Source: Bacteroidales bacterium
GTDB lineage: Bacteria; Bacteroidota; Bacteroidia; Bacteroidales; UBA932
Reading direction: 5' to 3'
DNA length: 64,000 nucleotides
Assembly: GCA_024693285.1 (NCBI GenBank)
Contig: JAILLE010000047.1
Span: 1-64,000 of the forward strand
A program made the position numbers and the translations under genes. This document shows positions 47,236-55,964 of this stretch, piece by piece (the first letter of the stretch is position 1; the number at the start of each line of letters is the position of its first letter). The notes beneath the pieces were generated by a model. The model was not told the DNA's origin, searched no databases, and worked only from the letters and a program-made list of their open reading frames with translations.

Positions 47236-48651
47236 ATGAAACGTTCCCTCCTTTTAATCACAAGTGTGATGATGCTTTGCGCCTGCGCCACGCAAGCCCA
47301 GAATTACGAATCAAAACGCCCAGCACCTGACCAGAGGCTGTTCAGTTCGCAGGCTGTGGAAAAGAAGATCGTTCAGACCCAGTCAATGTTGAAGAATCCC
47401 CGTCTTGCCTGGATGTTCGCCAACTGTTATCCCAATACCTTGGACACGACAACTCATTTCGGCAAGGATGAGAACGGAGATTGGAGAACCTTTATATATA
47501 CAGGCGACATCCACGCCATGTGGCTGCGCGACTCTGGCGCCCAGGTCTGGCCTTATGTCAATCTGGCCAATGAGGACGAGGAACTAAAGAACATGCTCGC
47601 CGGTGTGATTAACTGCCAGTTCTCCCTTATCGCCATTGATCCCTATGCCAACGCTTTCAACGATGGTCCTAAAGGCAGTGAATGGGAAAAGGACCTGACT
47701 GACATGAATCCTTGGGATCATGAACGCAAATGGGAGATCGACTCCCACTGCTACCCCATCCGCCTCGCCTACCAGTATTGGAAGGTCACTGGGGACGCAT
47801 CCATATTCGGAGACAAATGGCTGAACGCTATCAACGCCACATTGAAGACCTTCAAGGAGCAGCAGCGCAAGGAAGGTCCTGGTCCCTACCGTTTCGCCAG
47901 GGTAACTGACCGTCAGTTCGACACCAAGTCCAATGACGGAAGAGGCAACCCCGTCAAGCCGTGCGGCCTGATAGCATCGGCTTTCCGCCCCTCTGACGAC
48001 GCTACTATTTTCGAATTCCTTGTGCCCTCCAACTTCTTCGCTGTGACTTCCTTACGCAAGGCCGCCGAGATATTGAAGACTGTCAACAAAGACGAGAAAC
48101 TCGCCAAAGAATGTGAGGATCTCGCCGCTGAGGTCGAGAAGGCCTTGAAAGAATATGCCGTCTACGACCATCCGAAATATGGCAAGATCTACGCTTTCGA
48201 GGTCGACGGCTTCGGTAACAGGCTTCTGATGGATGATTCCAATGTTCCCAGCCTTCTCGCGATGGCCTACCTCGGAGACGTTGACATTAACGATCCTATC
48301 TACCAGAACACCAGGAAATTCGTCTGGAGCGAGGACAACCCCTATTTCTTCAAAGGCAAGGCCGGCGAGGGAATCGGCGGCCCGCACATTGGGTACGACT
48401 ATATCTGGCCTATGAGTATAATGATGAAGGCTTTCACATCCCAGGACGACCAGGAGATCAAATGGTGCATCGAGACCTTGATGAAGACTGATGCCGGAAC
48501 CGGGTTCATGCACGAGTCCTTCTTCAAGGATGACGCCGACAAGTTCACCAGGGCATGGTTCGCCTGGCAGAACACCCTCTTCGGAGAGTTGATCCTCACC
48601 CTCATCGACAATGGCAAACTCGACCTGCTCAATTCCATAAAGGTCAAATAA
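47236..48651 (+). CDS. GH125 exo-alpha-1,6-mannosidase-like enzyme
   Basis: A 471-residue protein, secreted or lipid-anchored (MKRSLLLITSVMMLCACATQAQ). The (alpha/alpha)6-barrel text of the GH125 (DUF1237) family is clear: NPRLAWMFANCYPNTLDTT, TFIYTGDIHAMWLRDSGAQVWPY, KWEIDSHCYPIRLAYQYWKVTGD, FRPSDDATIFEFLVPSNFFA and MHESFFKDDADKFTRAWFAWQNTLFGE. Characterised members release mannose from non-reducing ends of alpha-1,6-mannosides. It is the first gene of the mannoside cluster, 10 bp before GH92. Confidence 0.94.
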   Translation: MKRSLLLITSVMMLCACATQAQNYESKRPAPDQRLFSSQAVEKKIVQTQSMLKNPRLAWMFANCYPNTLDTTTHFGKDENGDWRTFIYTGDIHAMWLRDSGAQVWPYVNLANEDEELKNMLAGVINCQFSLIAIDPYANAFNDGPKGSEWEKDLTDMNPWDHERKWEIDSHCYPIRLAYQYWKVTGDASIFGDKWLNAINATLKTFKEQQRKEGPGPYRFARVTDRQFDTKSNDGRGNPVKPCGLIASAFRPSDDATIFEFLVPSNFFAVTSLRKAAEILKTVNKDEKLAKECEDLAAEVEKALKEYAVYDHPKYGKIYAFEVDGFGNRLLMDDSNVPSLLAMAYLGDVDINDPIYQNTRKFVWSEDNPYFFKGKAGEGIGGPHIGYDYIWPMSIMMKAFTSQDDQEIKWCIETLMKTDAGTGFMHESFFKDDADKFTRAWFAWQNTLFGELILTLIDNGKLDLLNSIKVK

Positions 48652-48661
48652 AACACTTAAT

Positions 48662-50908
48662 ATGAAACGATTATCCTTACTGCTGTCAATCGCGGCCCTG
48701 GCAGCGGTCTCGTGCGGCAATCCCAGCCACAATGACATGCTCGACCCCGTCGACTATGTCAATCCCTTGACCGGAACAGCTTCCACCTACCAGCTTTCTA
48801 CAGGTAACACCTATCCAGCCATAGCCCTTCCATGGGGCACTCATTTCTGGACTCCCCAGACCGGAAGGAACAGGGACGGATGGACTTACACATATTCAGC
48901 GACAACAATCCGCGGGCTGAAGCAGACTCATCAGCCCAGCCCTTGGATCAATGACTACGGTTCATTCTCAATAATGCCGGTCACGACCGGACCGGTCTAC
49001 GATGAGGAGGGTCGGCAGAGCTGGTTTTCCCACAAGGCGGAGACCGTGAAACCTTATTATTATAGTGTCTATCTCGCTGAACACGATGTGACAGCGGAGT
49101 TGGCCCCGACCGAGAGGGCTGCCCTGTTCAGGTTGACATACCCCGAGAAGGACATGTCATACCTCGTCGTGGACGCATTCAAGGACGGTGTCGTCGAGGT
49201 GGACACGGAGACATATACTATTAGTGGATATTCCGTTTACAACCATGGCGGAGTGACGGAGAATTTCCGGAACTATTTTGTCATAGTCAGTAACACGCCT
49301 TTCGAGACCGAAATGATCGATGGCAGCATCGCCATGGTCGGTTTCAAGACAACCAAGGGCCAGCAGGTAGGTCTCGCCGTAGCTTCATCCTTCATAAGCC
49401 AGAAGCAGGCCGAAACGAACCTCAGGGAATTGGAGGGCAAATCTTTTGACGACGTGGTCGCTGCCGGCAGGGCCCGCTGGAACGAGGTTCTGGGAAGGAT
49501 CAAGGTCGAGGATCCGGACATTGACAACGTGAGGACTTTCTATTCCTGCCTCTACCGCTCAGTCCTGTTCCCGAGGGATCTCTCAGAGGTTGACGCAAGT
49601 GGAAAGCGTATCCACTACAGCCCCTTCGATGGGAAAATCCACGATGGTTATCTCTTCGGTGACACCGGTTTCTGGGATACTTTCAGAAGCCTCTTCCCGC
49701 TCCTCGACCTAGTATATCCTGACCAGGAAGTGAAGATGCAGGAGGGCTTAGTCAACACCTGGAAAGAAAGCGGTTTCCTGCCAGAGTGGGCCAGTCCCGG
49801 CCACAGGAATTGCATGGTCGGCAACAACTCCGCCTCCGTGGTGGCAGGTGCCTACATAAAAGGACTCAGAGGCTACGACGCCGAGGAGCTATGGAAAGCC
49901 GTGACTCATGGAGCCCATGCCGTACACCCGACAATCGGTTCCACCGGAAGGATGGGATGGGATTATTACGACAGCCTTGGATATGTTCCCTGCGACGTGA
50001 AGATCAACGAGAACGCCGCCAGGACCCTCGAATATGCTTATGACGACTGGTGCATCTACACTTTCGGCAAGGCTCTCGGAAAGAGCGAGGAGGAACTCGC
50101 CCCTTATGCGAAGGCCGCGATGAACTACAAGAATCTCTACGATCCGGAGTACAAACTGATGGTCGGCAAGAACCTCGACGGGACCTTCGAGCGTCCGTTC
50201 AGCCCGCTCAAATGGGGTGGGAACTTCACGGAGGGAAATAGCCTCCACTATTCCTGGAGTGTTTTCCACGATCCTCAGGGACTCATCGACTTGATGGGCG
50301 GGGATGAGGAATATGTCGCCATGCTGGACAGCGTGTTCACAATCCCGCCGCTCTTCGACGACAGCTACTATGGCTTCCCTATCCACGAGATCCGTGAGAT
50401 GCAGGTGATGAATATGGGCAACTACGCTCATGGCAACCAGCCGATCCAGCACATGCTTTACATGTATGACTGGGGTGGCCAGCCCTGGAAGGCCCAGCAG
50501 CACATCCGCGAGGCGATGGGCAAGCTTTATAACGCCAACTTCGACGGTTATTGCGGCGACGAGGACAACGGCCAGACCTCTGCCTGGTATGTGTTCTCCG
50601 CCCTCGGATTCTATCCTGTCTGCCCTGCCTCCGATGAATATGCGATCGGCACCCCCCTGTTCAAGAAAGCGACTGTGACACTTCCTGACGGCAAACAGAT
50701 TGTCTTGAACGCTCCGGAGAACTCAAAAGACAATTTCTATATTGGAGGAATAAAGCTCAATGGCCAGAACTGGACTAGGAACTACTTCAAGCACAGCGAC
50801 TTGACAAATGGAGCCAAGATAGTTTACACGATGTCTTCCAAGCCCGTCACCACCCGTGGCACCGCCCCCGAGGACCGGCCGTATTCATTTTCCATAGCGA
50901 AGGAATAA
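48662..50908 (+). CDS. GH92 alpha-mannosidase, lipoprotein
   Basis: A 748-residue protein with lipoprotein signal (AAVSCGN, Cys18). GH92 motifs: DYVNPLTGTASTYQLSTGNTYPAIALPWGTHFWTPQT, GLKQTHQPSPWINDYG, GDTGFWDTFRSLFPL, EWASPGHRNCMVGNNSASVVAGAY, NEPIQHMLY-like text (HGNQPIQHMLYMYDWGGQPWKAQQH) and GDEDNGQTSAWYVFSALGFYPVCPAS. Members are calcium-dependent exo-alpha-mannosidases acting on N-glycans or fungal mannan. Together with GH125 it defines the substrate of this locus as an alpha-mannoside. The ECF sigma gene starts 4 bp after its stop. Confidence 0.96.
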   Translation: MKRLSLLLSIAALAAVSCGNPSHNDMLDPVDYVNPLTGTASTYQLSTGNTYPAIALPWGTHFWTPQTGRNRDGWTYTYSATTIRGLKQTHQPSPWINDYGSFSIMPVTTGPVYDEEGRQSWFSHKAETVKPYYYSVYLAEHDVTAELAPTERAALFRLTYPEKDMSYLVVDAFKDGVVEVDTETYTISGYSVYNHGGVTENFRNYFVIVSNTPFETEMIDGSIAMVGFKTTKGQQVGLAVASSFISQKQAETNLRELEGKSFDDVVAAGRARWNEVLGRIKVEDPDIDNVRTFYSCLYRSVLFPRDLSEVDASGKRIHYSPFDGKIHDGYLFGDTGFWDTFRSLFPLLDLVYPDQEVKMQEGLVNTWKESGFLPEWASPGHRNCMVGNNSASVVAGAYIKGLRGYDAEELWKAVTHGAHAVHPTIGSTGRMGWDYYDSLGYVPCDVKINENAARTLEYAYDDWCIYTFGKALGKSEEELAPYAKAAMNYKNLYDPEYKLMVGKNLDGTFERPFSPLKWGGNFTEGNSLHYSWSVFHDPQGLIDLMGGDEEYVAMLDSVFTIPPLFDDSYYGFPIHEIREMQVMNMGNYAHGNQPIQHMLYMYDWGGQPWKAQQHIREAMGKLYNANFDGYCGDEDNGQTSAWYVFSALGFYPVCPASDEYAIGTPLFKKATVTLPDGKQIVLNAPENSKDNFYIGGIKLNGQNWTRNYFKHSDLTNGAKIVYTMSSKPVTTRGTAPEDRPYSFSIAKE

Positions 50909-50912
50909 TACA

Positions 50913-51497
50913 TTGCTGAACGACGTAAAGACACAAGAGGCGGAGCTGATCACCATGCTCAAGCAAGGCTCCGAGGAGGCGTTCAAGTCTTTATATGACA
51001 TGTACGCCAAGAGGCTTTACGCATTATGCCTGGAATACACCAAGTCCCGGGAAGACACGGAGGAGATTGTCCAGGATGCCTTCGTATGGCTCTGGAAGAA
51101 CCGTTCCTCCATCCGCCAGGAAACCACAATTAAGAGCCTTATATTCCTTAGAGTCAGGCATTTCCTGATCAATGCCTGGAGGACGAGGTTGAGAGAACCC
51201 GTGTTCGAGGACTATGTTGACTACATAAATCTTTTACAAGACAAATCTTCCGACAGACTCGAATATGACGAGTTCCTCTCCACGGTCAAGTCGATCCTCG
51301 ACAAGCTGCCTCGCACGCAAGCCAGGGTCGTCATGATGTCCAGGATCGAGGGATTCAAGAACAAGGAGATAGCCCGGAAACTTCGGCTCAGCGAACAGAC
51401 TGTCAAGAACTCCCTATCAGTTGGGTTGAAATCCCTGAAAGAGGAGCTTGGGAAAATGATCATTTTGGTACTTTCTTTCATTATTACTTGTCTATAA
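50913..51497 (+). CDS. ECF sigma factor, Bacteroides-expansion type
   Basis: 194 residues starting with TTG at 50913; this start is preferred over the ATG at 50955 because the latter would remove the usual residues before the sigma-2 region. Sigma-2: AFKSLYDMYAKRLYALCLEYTKSREDTEEIVQDAFVWLWKNR; sigma-4 helix-turn-helix: LPRTQARVVMMSRIEGFKNKEIARKLRLSEQTVKNSLSVGLKSLKEEL. It would direct RNA polymerase to the SusC/SusD operon when released by the FecR protein next door. It lies immediately behind GH92, so it is made together with the enzymes. Confidence 0.95.
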   Translation: MLNDVKTQEAELITMLKQGSEEAFKSLYDMYAKRLYALCLEYTKSREDTEEIVQDAFVWLWKNRSSIRQETTIKSLIFLRVRHFLINAWRTRLREPVFEDYVDYINLLQDKSSDRLEYDEFLSTVKSILDKLPRTQARVVMMSRIEGFKNKEIARKLRLSEQTVKNSLSVGLKSLKEELGKMIILVLSFIITCL

Positions 51498-51504
51498 AGA
51501 ACAA

Positions 51505-52476
51505 ATGGATACTTTGCTGGAAGAAAAATACAGAAGGGACACTCTTACACCCAGAGAATTGCGGCTTTTGAGAGAAAAGCTTGCGGGATCCTCCGATGAA
51601 GACATTTCCTCGGAAATGGAAAGGCACTGGATGACCGGTGACTTCGACGGCTCCGCTATTTCTGAAGAAAGAGTTGATAACCTATATCTGGACATCCGTA
51701 AGAAACTTGCTCCGGAAAAACAGTCCAGGACTTGGATATGGTGGAGCGGGATCGCCGCATCCCTCCTGTTACCCTTAAGTCTGTTCTTCACGGCAAGGAG
51801 CATCACCACCATCCGGCAGCAGTCTTCACAAGAAATCGTCATCTCAACAGCCAAGGGAGAGCAGAGCACAATAAGCCTTCCTGATGGAACCACAGTCAAA
51901 CTCAACGAACTGTCCAACCTAAAGTATTCACCGGGCTCATTCAGCAGAAAGAAAAGGGAGATTGAATTCGAAGGAGAGGGCTTTTTCAATGTTACGAAAA
52001 ACGATGAGTGCCCTTTTATCATAGAAGCGGACAAGATGACAACGACCGTGCTTGGGACATCCTTCAACCTTGAAGCCAGAGTATCGGATGCGTTTAACAA
52101 GGTCCTGCTGATTGAAGGTAGTATCAAGTTGGTGTCATCGATTTCCGGAGAGATCATCGTGATGAATCCAAATGAAGAAGTGACCCTGAACAAGAATACA
52201 GGCAAGATGGTTGTCACAAGGCCCGATAGTAAGGAGAGTATCACCAGTTGGGTGAAAAAAGAAATTGTCTTAAAGAGGGTGAGCCTCAGGGAAATCACAG
52301 ACCTCCTCTCCGATAAATACGACATCGTGTTTGACATCGATAAAGGCGTGGACATGGAGGAGCTTTTCACCGGGACTCTGCCGACAAATGACCTGCTATT
52401 ATGTGCTGAGATTCTTGAATATGCCTACGGCGTGAAGATCAAGCTTTCCGGAGGGGCTGCGATTATAAGTAAATGA
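51505..52476 (+). CDS. FecR-family anti-sigma factor
   Basis: A 323-residue inner-membrane protein: N-terminal cytosolic domain, one membrane helix (about 77-96, WIWWSGIAASLLLPLSLFFTA) and a periplasmic FecR domain (about 105-215: VISTAKGEQSTISLPDGTTVKLNELSNLKYSPGSF, EGEGFFNVTKNDECPFIIEADKM, VLGTSFNLEA). The C-terminal part (WVKKEIVLKRVSLREITDLLSDKYDIVFD) is the DUF4974-type domain that contacts the STN domain of the SusC partner. It holds the ECF sigma factor until the transporter signals. It lies 7 bp after the sigma gene and before a terminator. Confidence 0.95.
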   Translation: MDTLLEEKYRRDTLTPRELRLLREKLAGSSDEDISSEMERHWMTGDFDGSAISEERVDNLYLDIRKKLAPEKQSRTWIWWSGIAASLLLPLSLFFTARSITTIRQQSSQEIVISTAKGEQSTISLPDGTTVKLNELSNLKYSPGSFSRKKREIEFEGEGFFNVTKNDECPFIIEADKMTTTVLGTSFNLEARVSDAFNKVLLIEGSIKLVSSISGEIIVMNPNEEVTLNKNTGKMVVTRPDSKESITSWVKKEIVLKRVSLREITDLLSDKYDIVFDIDKGVDMEELFTGTLPTNDLLLCAEILEYAYGVKIKLSGGAAIISK

Positions 52477-52515
52477 ATCATTTAAACTTTTGACCAAGTC
52501 CCACGACTCGCTAAG

Positions 52516-52546
52516 TCCGGCCAGTTTTTCTGGCCGGATTTATTTT
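52516..52546 (+). terminator. Terminator after ECF sigma-FecR
   Basis: TCCGGCCAG pairs with CTGGCCGGA around TTTTT (9-bp stem), followed by TTTATTTT. It separates the regulator genes from susC. Confidence 0.88.
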
Positions 52547-52559
52547 CACGCCAATAAAA

Positions 52560-52594
52560 AACGTGATTACTTGGTACTTTTTGTCAGTCACGTT
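52560..52594. promoter_or_regulatory. Inverted repeat upstream of susC
   Basis: AACGTGA (52560-52566) and TCACGTT (52588-52594) are exact inverted copies spaced by 21 bp, 58 bp before the susC start codon. The region probably contains the promoter read by the cognate ECF factor. The role of the repeat is unknown. Confidence 0.35.
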
Positions 52595-52651
52595 GTCTAT
52601 TATTATATAAAACATTTTTATATTGTAGTTTAACCACAAAAACAAAATGAC

Positions 52652-55600
52652 ATGAACAGCTCACGAATGTGGAAATTCTTTTTGCTGGTATCTTTGATGT
52701 CATTTTTCTACTCCGGGGCTTTTGCCCAGACAGGAAAGGTGAACGTCAAAGTTGACGGAGCTCCACTCTCGCAAGTCATCCAACTAATTGAGAACCAGAC
52801 GAAATACCGGTTCTCGTACAGGGATGAAATCCTGAGTGGACAGAAAAACATCACCCTGGATCTTCAAAACGCGACTGTACAGGAGGTCCTGGATGCCGCG
52901 TTCTCCGGCCGGGACATCAGTTACCGGATTCTCTCCGACAAATCCATCGTGTTGTTCACAGAACCCGAAGAAGTGAACAACACTATCACCCTGACGGGAA
53001 CCGTCAAGGACAATGATGGCAATCCGTTGATCGGAGTCGGAGTCATCCTCGATGGAAAGCCCAATGTAGGCACGGTAAGCGACGAAAACGGAAACTGGTC
53101 ACTGACTGTCCCCAAAGGATCAACTCTTCAATTCTCATCTATCGGTTACAAGACAGTCACGGTCGCCGTAGGGAACCGGTCTGTCATCAATGTCACTATG
53201 GAGGAAGACATCGATCGTCTGGACGATGTGATTGTGATCGGATACGGTACGGCGCGTAAGGCGGATCTCACCGGCTCTACCGCATCTGTCCAGGGCGACA
53301 AACTGGCCGCGAAAAACACTCCGAATCTTTCCACACAGCTCCAGGGTCTGATGCCCGGAGTTCAGGTGACACGAAACACTAGCGACCCGGCCGCCGGAGC
53401 GACGATACGCGTGCGAGGTATCACAACCATGTCAACCAACGATCCGCTTGTGATCATAGACGGAGTGCCAGGATCACTGGACAGTGTTTCTCCTGAAGAT
53501 GTGAAAGACATTCAAGTACTTAAAGACGCCGCTTCCGCAGCGATTTATGGATCAAGGGCAGCCGCGGGAGTCATACTTGTCACCACAAAGAGGGCAAAAA
53601 ACAACGACTTCTCACTCAGCTACAACTTCGAGTATGGAATCGACAAGGCAACGGCCATCCCCCAGCAGGCGAGCATCGTTCCCTGGATGATAGGATTGAA
53701 CGAACTTGCCTACAACGACGGTGCCTCCTCAATGAATTCCCGCTATCCGGAGGATCTGATTAACAACTACGCTTCCATGAGAGCCGGCGACCCGGACCTC
53801 TATCCCGACACCGATTGGTTCGGTCTTGGCCTGAAAAAGACCACCAATCATCACCGTCACGGATTTACCCTCTCCGGTGGAACGGAAAAACTGACGACAG
53901 TGTTCTCGTTCAACTATTATGATGCCGACGCCTTGTACGACAACAAGAACTACAAACGCTACAACGCCAGAATCAACAATGACTACAAGATAAATGATTG
54001 GATCCATGCGAGCGTGGACATGGGCTTGACCCACAGCGATGCCCACAATCCTCAGGTCATGAGCGGGAGTTATGTGTATTCACTAATGGAGAGATCGCCT
54101 CTTTTCAATGCCTACTGGTCAGACGGAGAATTCGCTGACGCGAAGGATGGTGACAACTCCATAGCGGCCATTCATCTGGGAGGACAAGCGCTCAACCAGT
54201 CCTACACGTTGAACGGTAAAGTCCAACTGGACATAACACCTTTTAAAAACTTCACATTGACAGCCCTTGTCGCCCCGCAGTTCAATTTCTACTATGGAAA
54301 AAGCCATGTGAAGAAATTCGATCTGAGGAACGCGACGGGAGGATATATCGCCGGTACGGGATTCGGTTCCACTTCCCTTAGCGAGAGTAGGAACAACTCA
54401 AAGGCAATGACATCCCAGCTTTATGCCAACTACAAGTTAGACCTGGGCGGACACAGCATCAGCGCCATGGCGGGCTTTGAGGGTTATTCCTATTCATGGG
54501 AGAATCTCGGTGCCAGCAGGACGAACTATACCCTCAATAACTTCCCCTATCTGGATCTCGGGCCTGCCGACTACCAGTTCAACAACGGTACTGCCGGACA
54601 CAACGCTTACCAGTCGTTCTTCAGCCGTTTGATGTATTCCTTCAGGGGCAAGTACTTGCTACAGGCCAATGTCCGTGCCGACGGTTCTTCCCGTTTCGCA
54701 AAGGAATACCGCTGGGGAGTATTCCCTTCGGTATCAGCCGGTTGGGTTATCTCAGAAGAGCCATGGTTCAACGTTGGGCCGATCAATTATCTTAAGATCA
54801 GAGGTTCAGTTGGACAGCTTGGAAATGAGCGGATCGGTTCCGAGTTCCCTTATCAGGCAGCCTTGAATTTCGGAAGCGGTTTTATTCCCAACTCCTCTAC
54901 AGGAGAAACAGACATTGTCCAGACCGCTTACCAGGCCGACTACGCTTTCAAGGATATAACATGGGAGACAACTACCACCTACGGAGCCGGGCTTGACTTA
55001 GCCATGTTCCGAAGCAGGTTGCATGCCACCTTCGACGCTTATTACAAAAAGACGGAGGACATGCTTATCGCCGTCGGTTTCCCCTCATATTTCGGCTACA
55101 ATTCCCCTCAAGGCAACAATGCGGACATGTTCACAAAGGGGTGGGATCTCGACTTGTCATGGAATGACAGCATCGGAGATTTCAGGTACGGAATCAGCTT
55201 CAACATCTCAGACTATAGATCAAGGATGGGTTATATGGCTGACAAGCAGAGCATCTCCAACAACAAACTCACAGAGGAAGGCTCCTTCTACCAGGAATGG
55301 TATGGCTACCAGAGCAAGGGGATCATCCTCAACGAGGAAGCCATGTATAATTCGGACGGAACCAAGATCGCTGTCCTTACGAACAACGACAAACCTGGAG
55401 CCCTCGCCTACGTCGACCAGGACGGTGACGGTAAGATAACGGCGAGCCAGGATCGCGTGAAGCTTGGCAATTCCCTTCCTGAATATCTGTATGGAGGATC
55501 AATCAACGCGGGTTGGAAAGGCTTTGACTTCAACTTGTCATTCCAGGGAGTAGGTCATCAGCTCAGCTATTGGTCATGGGGTGTCACGCCCTTCCTCTAT

Positions 55601-55957
55601 CAGGCATATTCCGCTCCACAGGTCCTGCTTGACAGTCATTGGAGTCCCTCCGCGTCAGATGAGCAGAATTCGAAAGCGAAGTATCCCTACCTGACTACCA
55701 ACACCACCAATATTTTCGCTGGCAGTGACTTCTACCTGTTTAACGGAGCATACATGCGAATAAAGGATATCACTCTCGGATACACTGTCCCGTCAGAGAT
55801 CTCGAGAAAGATCCGCGTCAACAGATTCAGAATCTACGCTTCGATAAATGATTTGCCCGCTTTCTCAAAGTATCCGAAAGGATATGACCCCGAATGGAAC
55901 AAGTACAGCGATTTCATAATGACTTCGTTTATATTCGGAACTAACATCACATTCTAA
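52652..55957 (+). CDS. SusC/RagA TonB-dependent transporter with STN signalling domain
   Basis: A 1101-residue protein with a signal peptide (MNSSRMWKFFLLVSLMSFFYSGAFAQ), an STN domain (about 28-95: VNVKVDGAPLSQVIQLIENQTKYRFSY), a carboxypeptidase-D-like domain (about 110-185: TGTVKDNDGNPLIGVGVILDG), the SusC linker DDVIVIGYGTARKADLTGS, plug and a long beta-barrel ending SFIFGTNITF. It imports oligosaccharides across the outer membrane with SusD. The STN domain marks it as a signalling transporter that works with the adjacent FecR/ECF pair. No damage visible. Confidence 0.96.
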   Translation: MNSSRMWKFFLLVSLMSFFYSGAFAQTGKVNVKVDGAPLSQVIQLIENQTKYRFSYRDEILSGQKNITLDLQNATVQEVLDAAFSGRDISYRILSDKSIVLFTEPEEVNNTITLTGTVKDNDGNPLIGVGVILDGKPNVGTVSDENGNWSLTVPKGSTLQFSSIGYKTVTVAVGNRSVINVTMEEDIDRLDDVIVIGYGTARKADLTGSTASVQGDKLAAKNTPNLSTQLQGLMPGVQVTRNTSDPAAGATIRVRGITTMSTNDPLVIIDGVPGSLDSVSPEDVKDIQVLKDAASAAIYGSRAAAGVILVTTKRAKNNDFSLSYNFEYGIDKATAIPQQASIVPWMIGLNELAYNDGASSMNSRYPEDLINNYASMRAGDPDLYPDTDWFGLGLKKTTNHHRHGFTLSGGTEKLTTVFSFNYYDADALYDNKNYKRYNARINNDYKINDWIHASVDMGLTHSDAHNPQVMSGSYVYSLMERSPLFNAYWSDGEFADAKDGDNSIAAIHLGGQALNQSYTLNGKVQLDITPFKNFTLTALVAPQFNFYYGKSHVKKFDLRNATGGYIAGTGFGSTSLSESRNNSKAMTSQLYANYKLDLGGHSISAMAGFEGYSYSWENLGASRTNYTLNNFPYLDLGPADYQFNNGTAGHNAYQSFFSRLMYSFRGKYLLQANVRADGSSRFAKEYRWGVFPSVSAGWVISEEPWFNVGPINYLKIRGSVGQLGNERIGSEFPYQAALNFGSGFIPNSSTGETDIVQTAYQADYAFKDITWETTTTYGAGLDLAMFRSRLHATFDAYYKKTEDMLIAVGFPSYFGYNSPQGNNADMFTKGWDLDLSWNDSIGDFRYGISFNISDYRSRMGYMADKQSISNNKLTEEGSFYQEWYGYQSKGIILNEEAMYNSDGTKIAVLTNNDKPGALAYVDQDGDGKITASQDRVKLGNSLPEYLYGGSINAGWKGFDFNLSFQGVGHQLSYWSWGVTPFLYQAYSAPQVLLDSHWSPSASDEQNSKAKYPYLTTNTTNIFAGSDFYLFNGAYMRIKDITLGYTVPSEISRKIRVNRFRIYASINDLPAFSKYPKGYDPEWNKYSDFIMTSFIFGTNITF

Positions 55958-55964
55958 AGGCACT

